A stretch of DNA of 64,000 nt from positions 1 to 64,000 of the forward strand of contig NGBS01000874.1 of the NCBI GenBank assembly GCA_002245135.1, written 5' to 3'. The notes under the pieces were generated by a model. The model searched no databases. It was not told the origin of the DNA and saw only the letters and a program-made list of their open reading frames with translations. Below are positions 31,474 to 41,912 of this stretch, piece after piece (positions within the stretch are counted from its first letter, which is position 1; every line of letters begins with the position of its first letter). The translations under genes and the position numbers were made by a program. Origin of the DNA: Proteromonas lacertae. Lineage: Eukaryota; Sar; Bigyra; Opalinata; Proteromonadidae.

Positions 31474-31676
31474 TAAATGGGACTCTGGGACATTGTCACA
31501 GAGTTCTAACGAGTGTTCTAGGAGTCCGTCCCCTTCTATATTCAGAGTTGACCTTTACGGGAGCTTCATCGATGCAATCGATGAAGGCCCCGTAAAAGTC
31601 AACTCTGAATCTAGAAAGGGACGGACTCCTAGAACACTCGTTAGAACTCTGTGACAATGTCCCAGAGTCCCATTTA
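31474..31676. repeat. 203-bp near-perfect palindrome (foldback), copy 1
   Basis: Arms of about 100 bp (TAAATGGGACTCTGGGACAT...) meet at GCTTCATCGATGCAATCGATGAAG. The arm sequence equals the terminal sequence of element X, so it looks like two element X ends fused head-to-head. Confidence 0.9.
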
Positions 31677-31750
31677 TATACTATATATCTTACTATCTCT
31701 AAAAAACAAATATTAATGTAATTATAATAATAAATCTCTATTTCTGGATA

Positions 31751-31963
31751 TTAATAATTTGTCTTCAATAAGTCTCTTACTTTCTCAGTTTCTGAAAATA
31801 AATAAGCATTATAAAACTCTCTTAGAGGTATAATATATCCTAATTTGAAGCAAAACCTTCTAAATTCTGGTGAGTCTAATATTGTGGTACTGACTGCATT
31901 GAAGGTTATTAATTTAAATAGATCTTTGTTGACAGAATCTGAATTGACTTTGGCTTTTACCAT
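31751..31963 (-). pseudogene. hAT-like transposase fragment, left copy
   Basis: 70 aa (MVKAKVNSDSV...LLKTNY). The central FRRFCFKLGYIIPLREF resembles the segment of hAT transposases before the catalytic core, where residues such as PSR follow a short helix. Not from the CTGAGTTCGG hAT family here. The identical frame at 48,931-49,143 lies in the other arm. Remnant of another element; weak assignment. Confidence 0.4.
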
Positions 31964-32561
31964 ATGTAATAATCTGAATATTTTATTTTAATCACGTTTT
32001 CCAAAACATTTTGAAGTAGTTAAAATGTTACTTCTCTAACATACAACAATTGAATAAAATCACAACTCTTTTGATGCGATAGGGGGTAATGTGATATCCC
32101 TATAGTTTCATATATTATAAAGTCTTATAAATATTGAGTAATTATACATTTAAATGATCTAAATCTTAAAAAATAAAGATTAACTTTGTCAAACCATCAA
32201 GCTTGATGTTTTTTTCTTTTATTTTTTTTATTCTATAATTAATTTAATATTATGTTAATAATATGTTATTGTGAGTCATCATTGAGAAATAGATCAAAAT
32301 AATAGTAATATAAAATGTGCATCGACCGACTGTCAAATTTGATATTTGAAAGATGATGTATAAAACATTAATTTTGTATATATGGTTAGATTATATGCTT
32401 CTTAACTCATGTTCAATAGGAGGTCAACTAATAGTTAGTATAAGTAAGGTAAAGGTCAAGCTAAAGATATAGGTTTTGACCTATAGGTAAACCTATATTT
32501 TTTGACCGAAAAATACAACACTTGTTATTATCATATATACTGTCATATATAATTGTAAAAC

Positions 32562-33938
32562 ATGATAACTGTTAATCAAATATATCCATTCATATTAACT
32601 ATTTTATTTCTAAGTAAATACTATTCTGAGTCTAATGTATTATCTTACCATTCATACAAATTCTATGAAAAATGCACTACTACAAGATATTTATATAATA
32701 ATACAATTTGTTTATTAAAACATTTGCAGAATTATAGTAATGGAAAAGATGTATGGAAAGATATACTTTTCAATGATAATAATAATGCTTGTTCATTTTT
32801 TAGAGATATGAATTTATTTAAACATAATCAAATGTATTTTTATCATAGATTATATAGTAGACTTCATGATAGTAATTCAATATCTATTGAAGGACATTTT
32901 CCAGATAAATCATATTTACGATTATTACCTAAAAATAAAAAAGATTACAAAAATGTAATTACTCATACATATGAAGTTCAGAGGTATATTTATAGTTATC
33001 AGCATCCAATAAACTGTTTTAATAAAAAGTTCCTAATTATAAAGGGGTTTAAATCTGGGCATGGATCTGAAATACATGTTATGACATCTTATTTATCTTT
33101 AGCAATGTCGACAAACAGAATAGCCATTTTTGATCCATATTATACAAACGACAAAGCAAATGGCACATTTTGTAAAAATGAAAAGAACTGGTTATGTTTT
33201 CTTGAACAACTAACAAACTGTTCATTGACTTTTTTTCATTTTTATACAGCTATAGAATATAGAAATAATAGTCAAAAAGAAAAGTATTTATTTATAAAAG
33301 ATTCGCAACAGTTTAGAACATTAATACCTAAAGATATTAAAAAAATTATTCAGCCATCATCGATGTATAAGCACAAATATCTTCACTATTGGCGAATTCA
33401 GGCAACTACATACATATTTAGATTAAACAGAAGAACAGAAATAAAAACAAATCATATGATAAAAGAATCAATTGGAAATAAATTGCTTTATAGTTGTTTT
33501 AATATTTGGGTTAGACATGGAGATAAATACAGAGAAATGACTCTTTTAAAATCAGAAGATTACATTCCCTCCTATAATATTTTCAAACGTGTTATTGGAT
33601 ATAACATTCCCATATACTTGTCTACTGATGATCCAAATGTTACTCTTTATTTTGATAAGAAAAAGAAATACATTAATTCATATTATTTAAAGTTTAAACG
33701 AAAGAATGATCATTGTATTGAAAATTTAAGAAGAGGTACAGAAATGACATTATATTTTATTGCAGATATAAAAGCTGCATTGTATTGTGATGGTTTTAGC
33801 GGTACTAGAAAAAGTAATGTTGTAAGATTGATTGATGAATTAAGAACTACAGTGGGTTTATCAGCAAATTCTTTATACTTTGAAAATGGAGATATTCATT
33901 TTTCTGATACAGCTTATGAATATTATGAATTTTGGTGA
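32562..33938 (+). CDS. FUT8-like fucosyltransferase (GT23-type), membrane anchored
   Basis: 458 aa, intact, single exon, ends TGA. An N-terminal hydrophobic signal-anchor (about residues 8-20) predicts Golgi type II topology. Family signatures: KGFKSGHGSEIHV (161-173), corresponding to the nucleotide-sugar loop; VRHGDK (317-322), like the HxRRTDK motif; YLSTDDP (352-358); GFSGTRKSNVVRLI (411-424). These match alpha-1,6-fucosyltransferases that use GDP-fucose on N-glycans. Basic donor-site residues look present. Host gene or element passenger is undecided; it starts 40 bases from the border of inverted repeat C. Confidence 0.7.
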   Translation: MITVNQIYPFILTILFLSKYYSESNVLSYHSYKFYEKCTTTRYLYNNTICLLKHLQNYSNGKDVWKDILFNDNNNACSFFRDMNLFKHNQMYFYHRLYSRLHDSNSISIEGHFPDKSYLRLLPKNKKDYKNVITHTYEVQRYIYSYQHPINCFNKKFLIIKGFKSGHGSEIHVMTSYLSLAMSTNRIAIFDPYYTNDKANGTFCKNEKNWLCFLEQLTNCSLTFFHFYTAIEYRNNSQKEKYLFIKDSQQFRTLIPKDIKKIIQPSSMYKHKYLHYWRIQATTYIFRLNRRTEIKTNHMIKESIGNKLLYSCFNIWVRHGDKYREMTLLKSEDYIPSYNIFKRVIGYNIPIYLSTDDPNVTLYFDKKKKYINSYYLKFKRKNDHCIENLRRGTEMTLYFIADIKAALYCDGFSGTRKSNVVRLIDELRTTVGLSANSLYFENGDIHFSDTAYEYYEFW

Positions 33939-34653
33939 ATAAGAATTTATTTCATTAGAAAATATACTGCTGATAGTGTAAAGTATGATATCTACTAAAT
34001 ATGTTGTGAAAGATAAGTTATATTATTAACATACGTTTGTATGTTTTTATATCATAGATTGAATCAAATATATGTAAAGCCGTAAGAATATGTTACCGAT
34101 AAGAATAAGCGATTTAAGCGAGAAAGTAGTTTTTGATCATGTGAATGAAAAGTATGTTTAATTAATCTGATGTAGTATGATGATCAAAGTTGTTTGTGAT
34201 GATGATTAACATCCTATTGTAGATTAAGAAATAGTTTTTTTATCGTATTAAGTATTCAACTATTTCTATTACTCTACTTCAAATACTATTAATGTTAATT
34301 TGTCATATACAGTTTTAAATTATATTTTTCACTTTATTTCAATTTTCATTTATTCATTTTGATTTTGATAAAAATATATTCTTATTTGTTATTTTCACTC
34401 AGATCATATTCATATTATCATATTATCATCATACACAGCTTTTAAACTGTTCAACAACAACTTATATACAATTTTAGATGAATCTACTACAATAAACCAT
34501 TAAACATTATATTCACTTATCTTTCATTTTATATTATTTTAATATTATTTTTCACTCACTTTTACAAATATACCAAATATTACCATTTCTTAGAATTTTC
34601 TGATTTTCAAACTATTGAATAATGAAAAGAGTATTAAGATATATAGTATAAAC
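33939..34653. other. Gene-free AT-rich stretch
   Basis: No gene seen. A short motif block at about 34,080-34,125 (CCGTAAGAATATG...ATAAGAATAAGCG) recurs inverted near 55,060-55,135, so it may be the remains of a small repeat. Confidence 0.35.
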
Positions 34654-34688
34654 ATGGGACTTTGGCCTAATGTCATAGAGTCCTAACA

Positions 34689-35223
34689 ATGGTTCTAGAA
34701 GCCATGACTGAAAGAATCTTTGATTATGATACCAACTACTACCTCCAGTTGAATGATGCCAGGGTGATGTCCTTCTTCATTGACTCCAACAACGCCGAGA
34801 TGTTTACCAAGAGCTTACGATATAATGTGGACATGGCAACTCAACTCTCCGAGCAGGTACTCTCAATGTAGCTCTCTGGAAGAGAGGCAACAAGAAGCTC
34901 TTGGCCTTTAAGCAGAACATCTACAGTAACGTCAGTAAAGTCTTCATGTTCTTGCTAGTGATCAAGGATTCAGTTATCTATCCAGGCAAGGAAGTGTCTA
35001 GCGATGAAACTACAACGGAGGCAACTTTATTCAACCTGTAAATATCTTTCCTCATTACAAGATCAAGGACATCTCCATAAATGCTTATCAGCCTCCACAA
35101 CCTCAGTTCCCACAAGGGATGACTTCTCAAGGAGTTATTCCTACTCCTACTCAAGTAGTTGCACCTCAAGGAGTTCAACCAAAACAACAACCTAAAAAGC
35201 CTTCTCAAGGACCTCTTCAATGA
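34689..35223 (+). pseudogene. Element X gene with proline/glutamine-rich tail, frameshifted
   Basis: Three frames read on: MVLEAMTERIFDYDTNYYL, then ALWKRGNKKLLAFKQN, then PVNIFPHYKIKDISINAY followed by a P/Q-rich tail ending at a TGA. Together about 178 aa. Predicted beta-rich body with disordered tail; no family recognised. Two frame changes (near 34,858 and 35,035) show decay. Confidence 0.5.
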
Positions 35224-35487
35224 CTTCAACATCGACTTAATTCCTAGTTGTTGTTCATCAAGGGCTTTCTCATTCATATGTTTTCGCCTTAAGGGCTTTC
35301 TTCTTCATAGCACTGTTAAGTTCCTTGTCGAATTCTTCATCATCGTCTAAGTAGTTGTCTAAGGAGTCATTTTCATTACCTAAGTCATCCTTGGGAGCTT
35401 AATCTTCTGACTTCTCTTCTCCATATTCATACTTGCTATCATTCACATGCTTATTCCAGGTAATAGGAGTAGGATGGATGGAGTAGG

Positions 35488-35941
35488 CTAATTCATTGAA
35501 GACTGTATGGAGTATTCAGTCTTGAGTGAGTCCATTACCTTCTTGATATCCTCGGAGGTAGGTTTCTTTGATTCATCATCATCAGCAGCAGCAGCAGTAG
35601 TAAGTAGTTGTCTTAGTAAGGCCATTGTATTCTCATCACCATCATCGGAGCTTCCTCTGGCTCCTTGTTTCATCATCATCATCATTATTGTTGAAGGGTC
35701 AAGATCCTCGGAGGAGTCACTTACTTCACGGTCAGCTTCAATGCTCTTCATGATTGTAGGAACTACAAGGAATCCAGGAGTTGATATCGCATCTACGATT
35801 GCCAGGCTTTACTATTTGATACTCTCTAACTACATTATAAGGTGGTGGAACATCATTAAGATCTTCTGCTTCTTGTGTTAGTTTAATAAATTGTTTTTCA
35901 CTTAAGTAATAATTGTTTCTCATAAAACCTTTGAAGTTCAA
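35488..35941 (-). pseudogene. Element X minus-strand gene, frameshifted
   Basis: Two overlapping frames: 35738-35941 (FKGFMRNNYYLSEKQF, PPPYNVVREYQIVKPGN) and 35488-35751 (EVSDSSEDLDPST, LLRQLLTTAAAADDDESKK). They overlap by 14 bases and probably formed one protein of about 150 aa with a PPPY motif and an acidic, methionine/alanine-rich tail. Function unknown. Confidence 0.4.
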
Positions 35942-36976
35942 GGAATTATCGGACTAACCATTTTCTATGAATTCTATCCGAATCAGCAACTGTCTTAATA
36001 TTTTTCCATGTCCTTAATCTTCATGATCCAACCTTCCGTGAATGCTACGCCTAGTCGACTTCACCTTTCATGTTCCTATTGGAATGGATTCTAAGTACTT
36101 CTTACATTGGATATTCTTCGGCTCTAAGCATTGATTATTACCTTGTGCTGTGTTAGTCGATCAAAGCTCTCATGGTTGCTAGAGTCTTGAGATAGACTGA
36201 TAACATATTCCTCCGATTAAGTCGTACTACACACTGAGGAGTATCCTCCATTGGGTTTAAGGAAGTTCTCTAGCTCCTTCTTCTTGAGGCGCTTCATGCA
36301 AATAGACAACTGATGAGAAAATATTAGCTGGATCTATTGCTTACGACGACCTTAACTTCCAGCCGTAAATTGCTTTCCCTTAATAGGTCCTCTACCTATC
36401 GAGTATTCTACGTTCTCGGGAGCCTTCTGCGAATGCTATCTTTCTTCGGAAAAGACACTCCTATTAAGCTTTTAACTAGCCGAAGCCTCCTGGATTTACC
36501 AATTGGTAACTTGTTAACAATTGGTAACAAGTTAACAATTGTAAAGTCCCTGTCCCCAGTTGGTTTCCAAGGTTCAATTAAAAGCCCTTACAAGGTCACC
36601 AGCGTTGCAAGGAGAGTCCCTGTTGTAGGAAATAGTCTCATAGGTAGGTATAGGTAATTAACACTTCTAGATATCTTCCAGGAGTACCCGTAGAAGATTG
36701 TCCTGTAAGAGGAGTCCTGTAAATGGGACTATGGTACAATTGTCAAAGTTCTAACGAGTGTTCTAGGTATCGTAGATGTTCTTGTCCATGATTGCTGCAT
36801 TTGAGGCATAATCAGTAAGGCTTTTATTAGAATCGTTGAAACTCACCGTAGAACCGGGAATTTACAATTCTTAACTTGTTACCAAATGGTAGCTTCTTTT
36901 AGCTATCTTCTATATATGCAAATTACATTTATAGTAATAAATAGCAAAAGTTTAAATAATTTGCTTAATAGTGTGA
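35942..36976. other. Right part of short element X and flank, no gene
   Basis: Element X-type DNA up to about 36,760, including GGTAAC/GTTAAC palindromic clusters at about 36,498-36,545; then AT-rich flank into the methyltransferase-like gene. No coding frame supported. Confidence 0.4.
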
Positions 36977-37957
36977 TTATACCCATGCATGAGCTCTAAT
37001 TCCTTTTTTTCTTAGGTGAAGAAATTTCATTGTTGCGCAATACAATGAACAATTTCTATCTACCTTTTTTCCCCACCATTTCATCATATATGGCTCATAA
37101 AAATGATATTCAAAATAAAATTCATTTGGCATTATATTGTTATATTTTATTAAATGATTAAATATAGGAATTTCAACAGCTGGAGTATCAACATCAAGTT
37201 TAAAAATAATGTATGAATGATTTTGATATTTCTTTATCAAATTAAGTGGATTATCATTTGATGTAATATTTGTTGTAATTGGTTTATTATAGTAATTATA
37301 TTTTCTGAGAATATCATGTGGTATTTCTTTTAGTGCTTTGGTAATATTTATTTTAGCAGCCTCCCACAAATACCATTTTCTAAATTCTGTTGAAGGATAT
37401 TTTTTATAGAAATTGTAAAAATAACTCTGACTCGATCCTCCATATCCTTCATTAAATGTAGAAGCACCAGCATCAATATATACTATAGGTTTATACAAAG
37501 CAAATAAATAGGAAGGTAAAAGATAATCTTTTGAAAGTATATTACCCTTTTTACCAGTACAACACTGAGAAAATGTGTTTCTAAGAATGCCAAATAAAGG
37601 TTCTATATACTCTTTTACCAACCTGCCATATTTATTTTTGAATAAAAAGTATGACATATCCTCTCCAATGCATTTACGATATTTTAATTCTTTACATTTA
37701 AATATACTATTGTTTAATAATATTAATCTGTTAGTAAAGGGATATATGAATTTGCAATATTGTTTATAGTAATTATATTTATGATGTTTAAGTATATTAA
37801 TCCATTCCGTTTCAATCTTAGATGATTTATAAGCTATATATTTTAAATAATCATTTTCGTTTTCAGTTATAAAGTTATATAAAAATATCACTGATAATAA
37901 CATAATAATATTAATTATAACTAATGAAAAACGATACTTTCTCTTATACATAAACAT
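36977..37957 (-). CDS. FkbM-like methyltransferase-family protein, membrane anchored
   Basis: 326 aa, intact, single exon. An N-terminal signal-anchor (SLVIINIIMLLSVIFLYNF) implies lumenal orientation. VYIDAGASTFNEGYG resembles a SAM-binding glycine-rich loop; IIFKLDVDTPAVEIPIFNHL and EFYFEYHF match the acidic strand of FkbM-type domains; the C-terminus IRAHAWV is also family-like. Likely modifies a glycan or lipid by O-methylation; substrate unknown. With the FUT8-like gene it forms a pair of probable Golgi enzymes on either side of an element X copy. I am fairly sure of the fold, not of activity. Confidence 0.55.
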   Translation of the reverse strand: MFMYKRKYRFSLVIINIIMLLSVIFLYNFITENENDYLKYIAYKSSKIETEWINILKHHKYNYYKQYCKFIYPFTNRLILLNNSIFKCKELKYRKCIGEDMSYFLFKNKYGRLVKEYIEPLFGILRNTFSQCCTGKKGNILSKDYLLPSYLFALYKPIVYIDAGASTFNEGYGGSSQSYFYNFYKKYPSTEFRKWYLWEAAKINITKALKEIPHDILRKYNYYNKPITTNITSNDNPLNLIKKYQNHSYIIFKLDVDTPAVEIPIFNHLIKYNNIMPNEFYFEYHFYEPYMMKWWGKKVDRNCSLYCATMKFLHLRKKGIRAHAWV

Positions 37958-38122
37958 ATTTCCTTAATTAAAGATTTGCAATTTTAATAAAATGTAAAAA
38001 TTAACATAGTAGCATATAACCATATAACCATTATTAATGCTATCAAGAGATGGATTGCTATTACTATTACTTTCTCTATTATTTAGAGAATAAAGTGTAT
38101 TATAATTACTATTTATTACTTA

Positions 38123-38352
38123 TGATGTGATTTTATTTAGTGTCTCAGATGGGATTATCTTCTTGACTTGTTCATTTAGATTAATTATCTTCTTTAATTG
38201 TTGTTGAAAGTTTTGTTGGTTTTCTATAATCCTTTTTTGACCCCTATTCCTCTTCTCTTTGTTATTAAAACTTCTAATGAATGATGATGATGAGAATAAA
38301 GATAAATTGTTCTCATCTATTGTGAATTCTTTACTTAAGTCTCTAAACCATA
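38123..38352 (-). pseudogene. Short coiled-coil coding fragment
   Basis: Open frame without clear start: DLSKEFTIDENN, then SSSS, KRNRGQKRIIENQQNFQ and ending TLNKITS. Basic, helical, about 75 aa. Adjacent to and slightly overlapping the penton fragment on the other strand, so probably PLV-B debris. No family recognised. Confidence 0.3.
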
Positions 38353-38498
38353 AGCTTTATAATACTAGAAGGATTTCATACTCAAGATCAAATATTAAAC
38401 ATTATCAACAATGCATTCAAAGAAATAACACTGAATAACTTTCATCCAGATACAGTATTAACAGATGATGATAAGAATATGAAGCTATTTATTGGAGA
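38347..38498 (+). pseudogene. PLV-B penton fragment, cut by Ulp1/integrase element
   Basis: Encodes ILEGFHTQDQILNIINNAF, aligned with IPEGFYDETQILHMINN of the PLV-A penton. Coding similarity ends exactly where the TGTTGTGCGCC terminus begins at 38,499. The rest of the gene is not next to the other end of the element. Confidence 0.65.
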
Positions 38499-39133
38499 TG
38501 TTGTGCGCCGTTGAGACGCTTTCATCATATAATTACTTTTAAAACAAACTAATATCATTTTTATCTTAGTTATAGAGAGTTATTTACAAATATATAGTTA
38601 GGTCTATGATATAACTTGTACTTATATCAACTATTAGATTAACATAAGTAATATTATTATATAATCCATTACTACTACTTATATGTATTGTTAATATAAA
38701 ATATCTGAAAATAAATCATAATGGTTCATGAGATAAATGAAAAAATAAAACTAAATTCCTTAAAAATTTTACACCTAAATTTTGTTCAAAATTTAATAAT
38801 CTCTACAAATAAATAATTCACTGTAAATTTAACTACTAAATTTAAATAATAAACTTCAGATCTATGTATAGAGATAAAAAAATTATACACAATACAAATT
38901 TATAAAGATAATTCACAAATATTTCTAGTTTCTATATTTAATTTATTACATATGAATATATTTCTAGAACAAAACATATGTATCTCATATACAAAGTATC
39001 ATCTTTATAATCCTTGTGCTTTATAATGAAAACAAATTCTTTTTAAATATTATTTAATTTTGTAATTTTTATTAATTAAAAAATGATATATAGCTAAAGG
39101 TGTAGTTTTAAGGGAAATGAATCTGATTAAAGT

Positions 39134-40445
39134 CTACATAAATCTGTGGAATGTATTATTTCTGTCATAATGGAGAAAACGCTTTGCTTTTTGTTCTGTT
39201 GTCAATCTAGACATAGCATCTTTTATATCATGAATAAAGTATTGAATATTGAAGCTTGTCGCGCGCGATAAAGAAATTTGCGCGATAAAGGAAGTAATTG
39301 TTTATATTTAGATCTAATATAATATTATTGTTAATGTCATTACGCTATGCATGAATATATAATCATTTTGTCTTATAACAGTCATATACAATAGTTATGT
39401 TCAATTATTCATAAATATTCACTTCATATTCATCTTAATTATTTCTATCATTTAACATTATTTTTTTTGCATATATCACTGGAAGAAATTGAAATAAACA
39501 GTTCTTTGATGAAAAGATTAAACAAAATCGATGTTACGATGGTTTGAAATAAAAAATAAAATATTGGCTTGAAGAAGGCTTGAGCATATTTTCTTTTTTC
39601 TTTAATATTTTTTTAAAGGGTACTATATATATATCAATATGTTAATAAGACATATATATTAATATATTCTAGCGATTTAAATAATAAAATAATTACAAAG
39701 ATTAATAATAGATGATATAAATCTTATTGAAAACTTGATGACAATTTCAACATATGTAATTTATTAGACAAAATAATGTTATATTTATATTTACTCGGCC
39801 TTCCAAATAAGTATTAACATATTCACTTTAATGGAAACTTATTACTTCCTTTACCGCGCAAATTTCTTTATCGCGCGAGACAAAGCTTTCAATATTTTGA
39901 ATGCTATCTTTGTTAATGTTCTTTAGTCTAGCGCCAAAAAAGAATAATGTATAATATCCACATGTAATTACATCTCTTTCATTTTGTTTTACTGCTGTTT
40001 TAATAATATGATATTCTTCTTCATAATATGATCTAAAAGAATATGCTATTCTAGTACTTATTGCATCTCTAGAATTTTCATCTTTTTCATATATTGAAAG
40101 GCTGTCTTATATATTGTAGATAATTCGATCATTATCTTTATAATCTACTTCCCAAAAAGTCCAGTGTTTGTATGCTCTATCACAAACAGGAAAGTAATAT
40201 ACTCCATCTTCACTAATCTTTACATAAGCTATTGTAGAAAAAGTATCTGCCTTATATATGTTACCTGGATCGATTATGCAATGATTGAATTGGTTTATAA
40301 AATGTATGAGATAAACCATTTGTTCTCCTTTTAACAGATGTTGATCATCAAATTCGTAACTTAATTCGTCAAATTTCCTTGCATAACATTTCCTTCGATT
40401 TGGTTTACGTGATATAACATCATAATCATAATCATTCATTATCAT
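39134..40445 (-). pseudogene. Ulp1/adenain-like cysteine protease, copy in element 1, disrupted by MITE
   Basis: Homologous along its length to the intact protease at 56575-57327. Visible: KHWTFWEVDY (catalytic His), DSLSIYE (catalytic Asp region), ITCGYYTLFFFGARL (catalytic Cys). An in-frame TAA precedes DSL, replacing the expected Tyr. A 625-bp element is inserted inside the conserved NIESFN sequence, after which the tail (FIHDIKDAM...EQKAKRF) resumes and ends at TAG 39134. Such proteases cleave SUMO-like Gly-Gly sites or mature virion proteins in Polintons. Dead copy. Confidence 0.85.
39258..39882. mobile_element. 625-bp MITE with GCGCG-rich ends
   Basis: Terminal inverted repeat GTCGCGCGCGATAAAGAAAT / ...CGCGCGAGACA with secondary GCGCGATAAAGGAAGTAAT. 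Flanked by a 6-bp AAGCTT duplication (39,252-39,257 and 39,883-39,888). The interior is AT-rich and non-coding. Removing it and one AAGCTT restores the protease reading across NIESFN, proving insertion. Confidence 0.9.
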
Positions 40446-40542
40446 ATCTAAGAATCTTAAGCAAGTATGTGGTTTTTCATCATATGCAACTAATGGATCA
40501 TTTGACTTTGTAATGTTTACATAATAACAAGCATACTTTAAT

Positions 40543-41905
40543 CTACAAGATTACATAAGTTTTGATTAAATCACTCATTAATATAATATCAAGTTCATCT
40601 ACATGTGTTTGAATATTCGCATTTATTATCATGAACATCACTATAGCAATTATATCTTCTGCTTCCTGAAAGTTTGTTTTAATTTGATTTTTTATAAGTG
40701 TGAACTTATTTATCTTTGCTAGTGTCTTATCATACATGATTAAACGTTGTATATCTTCTTCATAAATACCACTATCAATTGTATCATAAACTGTAACTGT
40801 CTACTTTAATAATAAAAGTGTTCATCTTTTTAGTGGCTAAAATATTTAAATCTGTTGCTATAAACAAATCTTCACATGAGTAACATTCTAATATGAACCT
40901 CATTTCATTTAATTCAAGTTTAATTCTTCCAATGCTCTCTCTAATACTTCATTATATTCATCATCACTATCACTGCCATCTCTGCCATAATCATCATCAT
41001 TGTTGTGCGCCGTTTGTCATAGTTGGCCGTTTGTCTACCAGACACTTTTAAAACAAACTAAATGTATATTCTTACTTGTCTTGATGAAAAATCGTTACTT
41101 TTATTACTTACTTTGTTATATGACCTATATCTGCAGTATACTTTTTTGATAATATAAATAGTTTGAATATTTGCGCCATTTGTTTTCTAGAAATTTTTGA
41201 AGCAAACTAAATACATATTTAGCTAATATAGACTAAAATACATTAGTTGAAATGATTAGAACAACTTAATGTTGATCATAAGACATATAAAAAGAAAAAA
41301 GAAAATATAGAATCAAGCCTCACTCAAGCCTATTTTTTACATTTCTTTTTTTATATAGAAAGATGTAATAATTATTATATTCTAATCATTTTAGCTAATG
41401 TATTTTAGTCTATATTTGCTTAAAATGCATATAGTTTGCTTCAAAAATTTCTAGAAAACAAATGGCGCAAATATTCAAACTATTTATATTATCAAAAAAG
41501 TATACTGCAGAGGTAGGTCATATAACAAAGTAAGTAATAAAAGTAACGATTTTTCATCAAGACAAGTAAGAATATACATTTAGTTTGTTTTAAAAGTGTC
41601 TGGTAGACAAACGGCCAACTATGACAAACGGATCACAACAATCATCTTCTTCTAATTCTTCTTTGTTATCTTTACTTTCATTGTCATAATCCTCTTCATC
41701 ACCATCATCTTCACTTTCATTCTGATGAATATGTTTCGTTTGACATATCAACTTGCAACTCTTTATTCTCTTTCATTAACTCTTGAATATCCATCAGAAA
41801 TAATGATCGTGGCTTGCAATGAGTTCTTCTACATATACCAGTATTAATTCTCTCAATAATTCTGTCTATATAATCTGTCCAATACACTTCTTTTTCTTTT
41901 GTTTC
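40543..41905 (-). pseudogene. Protease partner protein, copy in element 1, split by foldback
   Basis: Homologue of the gene at 57328-58116: LNEMRFILECYSCEDLF, TVYDTIDSGIY and DELDIILMSDLIKTYV correspond to the intact copy. The upstream acidic part (ESEDDGDEEDYDNES) is separated by the 640-bp foldback at 41,001-41,640, and coding resumes to about 41,905 (VYWTDYIDRIIERINTGIC) just beyond the integrase end. Several frame changes. Always directly upstream of the protease, so the two probably act together; role unknown. Confidence 0.6.
41001..41640. mobile_element. 640-bp foldback relative of the TGTTGTGCGCC elements
   Basis: Nearly the whole length is two inverted arms of about 270 bp around a short AAAAAGAAAAAAG spacer. 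Ends TGTTGTGCGCCGTTTGTC / ...ACAAACGGATCACAACA. A 5-bp ATCAT repeat flanks it (40,996-41,000; 41,641-41,645), within low-complexity GAT-rich coding DNA. A diverged second copy of the terminal motif lies inside each arm (about 41,174-41,225: GCGCCATTTGTTTTCTAG). Confidence 0.9.
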
Positions 41906-41912
41906 ATTAAAA

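Larger units (their letters stand above)
23388..31676. mobile_element. Element X, long copy (about 8.3 kb, unrecognised family)
   Basis: Base composition and codon use are visibly GC-richer than the surroundings. The terminal sequence 23,388-23,645 (GGGAC...GGTTACCTCGAGGTGATG) recurs inverted at 30,160-30,225 plus 31,296-31,500, with a hAT copy dropped into the right repeat. Beyond the right repeat lies a 203-bp palindrome. It codes for an 821-aa coiled-coil protein and a 262-aa zinc-binding protein, both on the minus strand. No polymerase, integrase or capsid gene is recognised. A mobile element or integrated virus remnant is likely; the class is unknown. Confidence 0.65.
31296..32521. repeat. 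Inverted repeat C, left arm
   Basis: Reverse complement of 48,376-49,608, running from the hAT border to a boundary at AAAATACAACACT. Contains the end of element X, a GTATAGGT-rich short tandem stretch (about 31,322-31,390), the 203-bp palindrome and a hAT-like fragment. The arms enclose about 15.9 kb. Confidence 0.9.
34654..36760. mobile_element. Element X, short diverged copy
   Basis: Begins ATGGGACTTTGGCCTAATGT, like the element X terminus. Its right end (36,480-36,760) repeats the long copy's right end (GTTAACAATTG, CCTTACAAGGTCACC, CTTCCAGGAGTACCCGTAG, ATGGGACTATGG). Higher GC than the flanks. It carries a broken gene on the plus strand and another on the minus strand, neither obviously equal to the long copy's two genes, so element X members differ in gene content. 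Confidence 0.6.
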
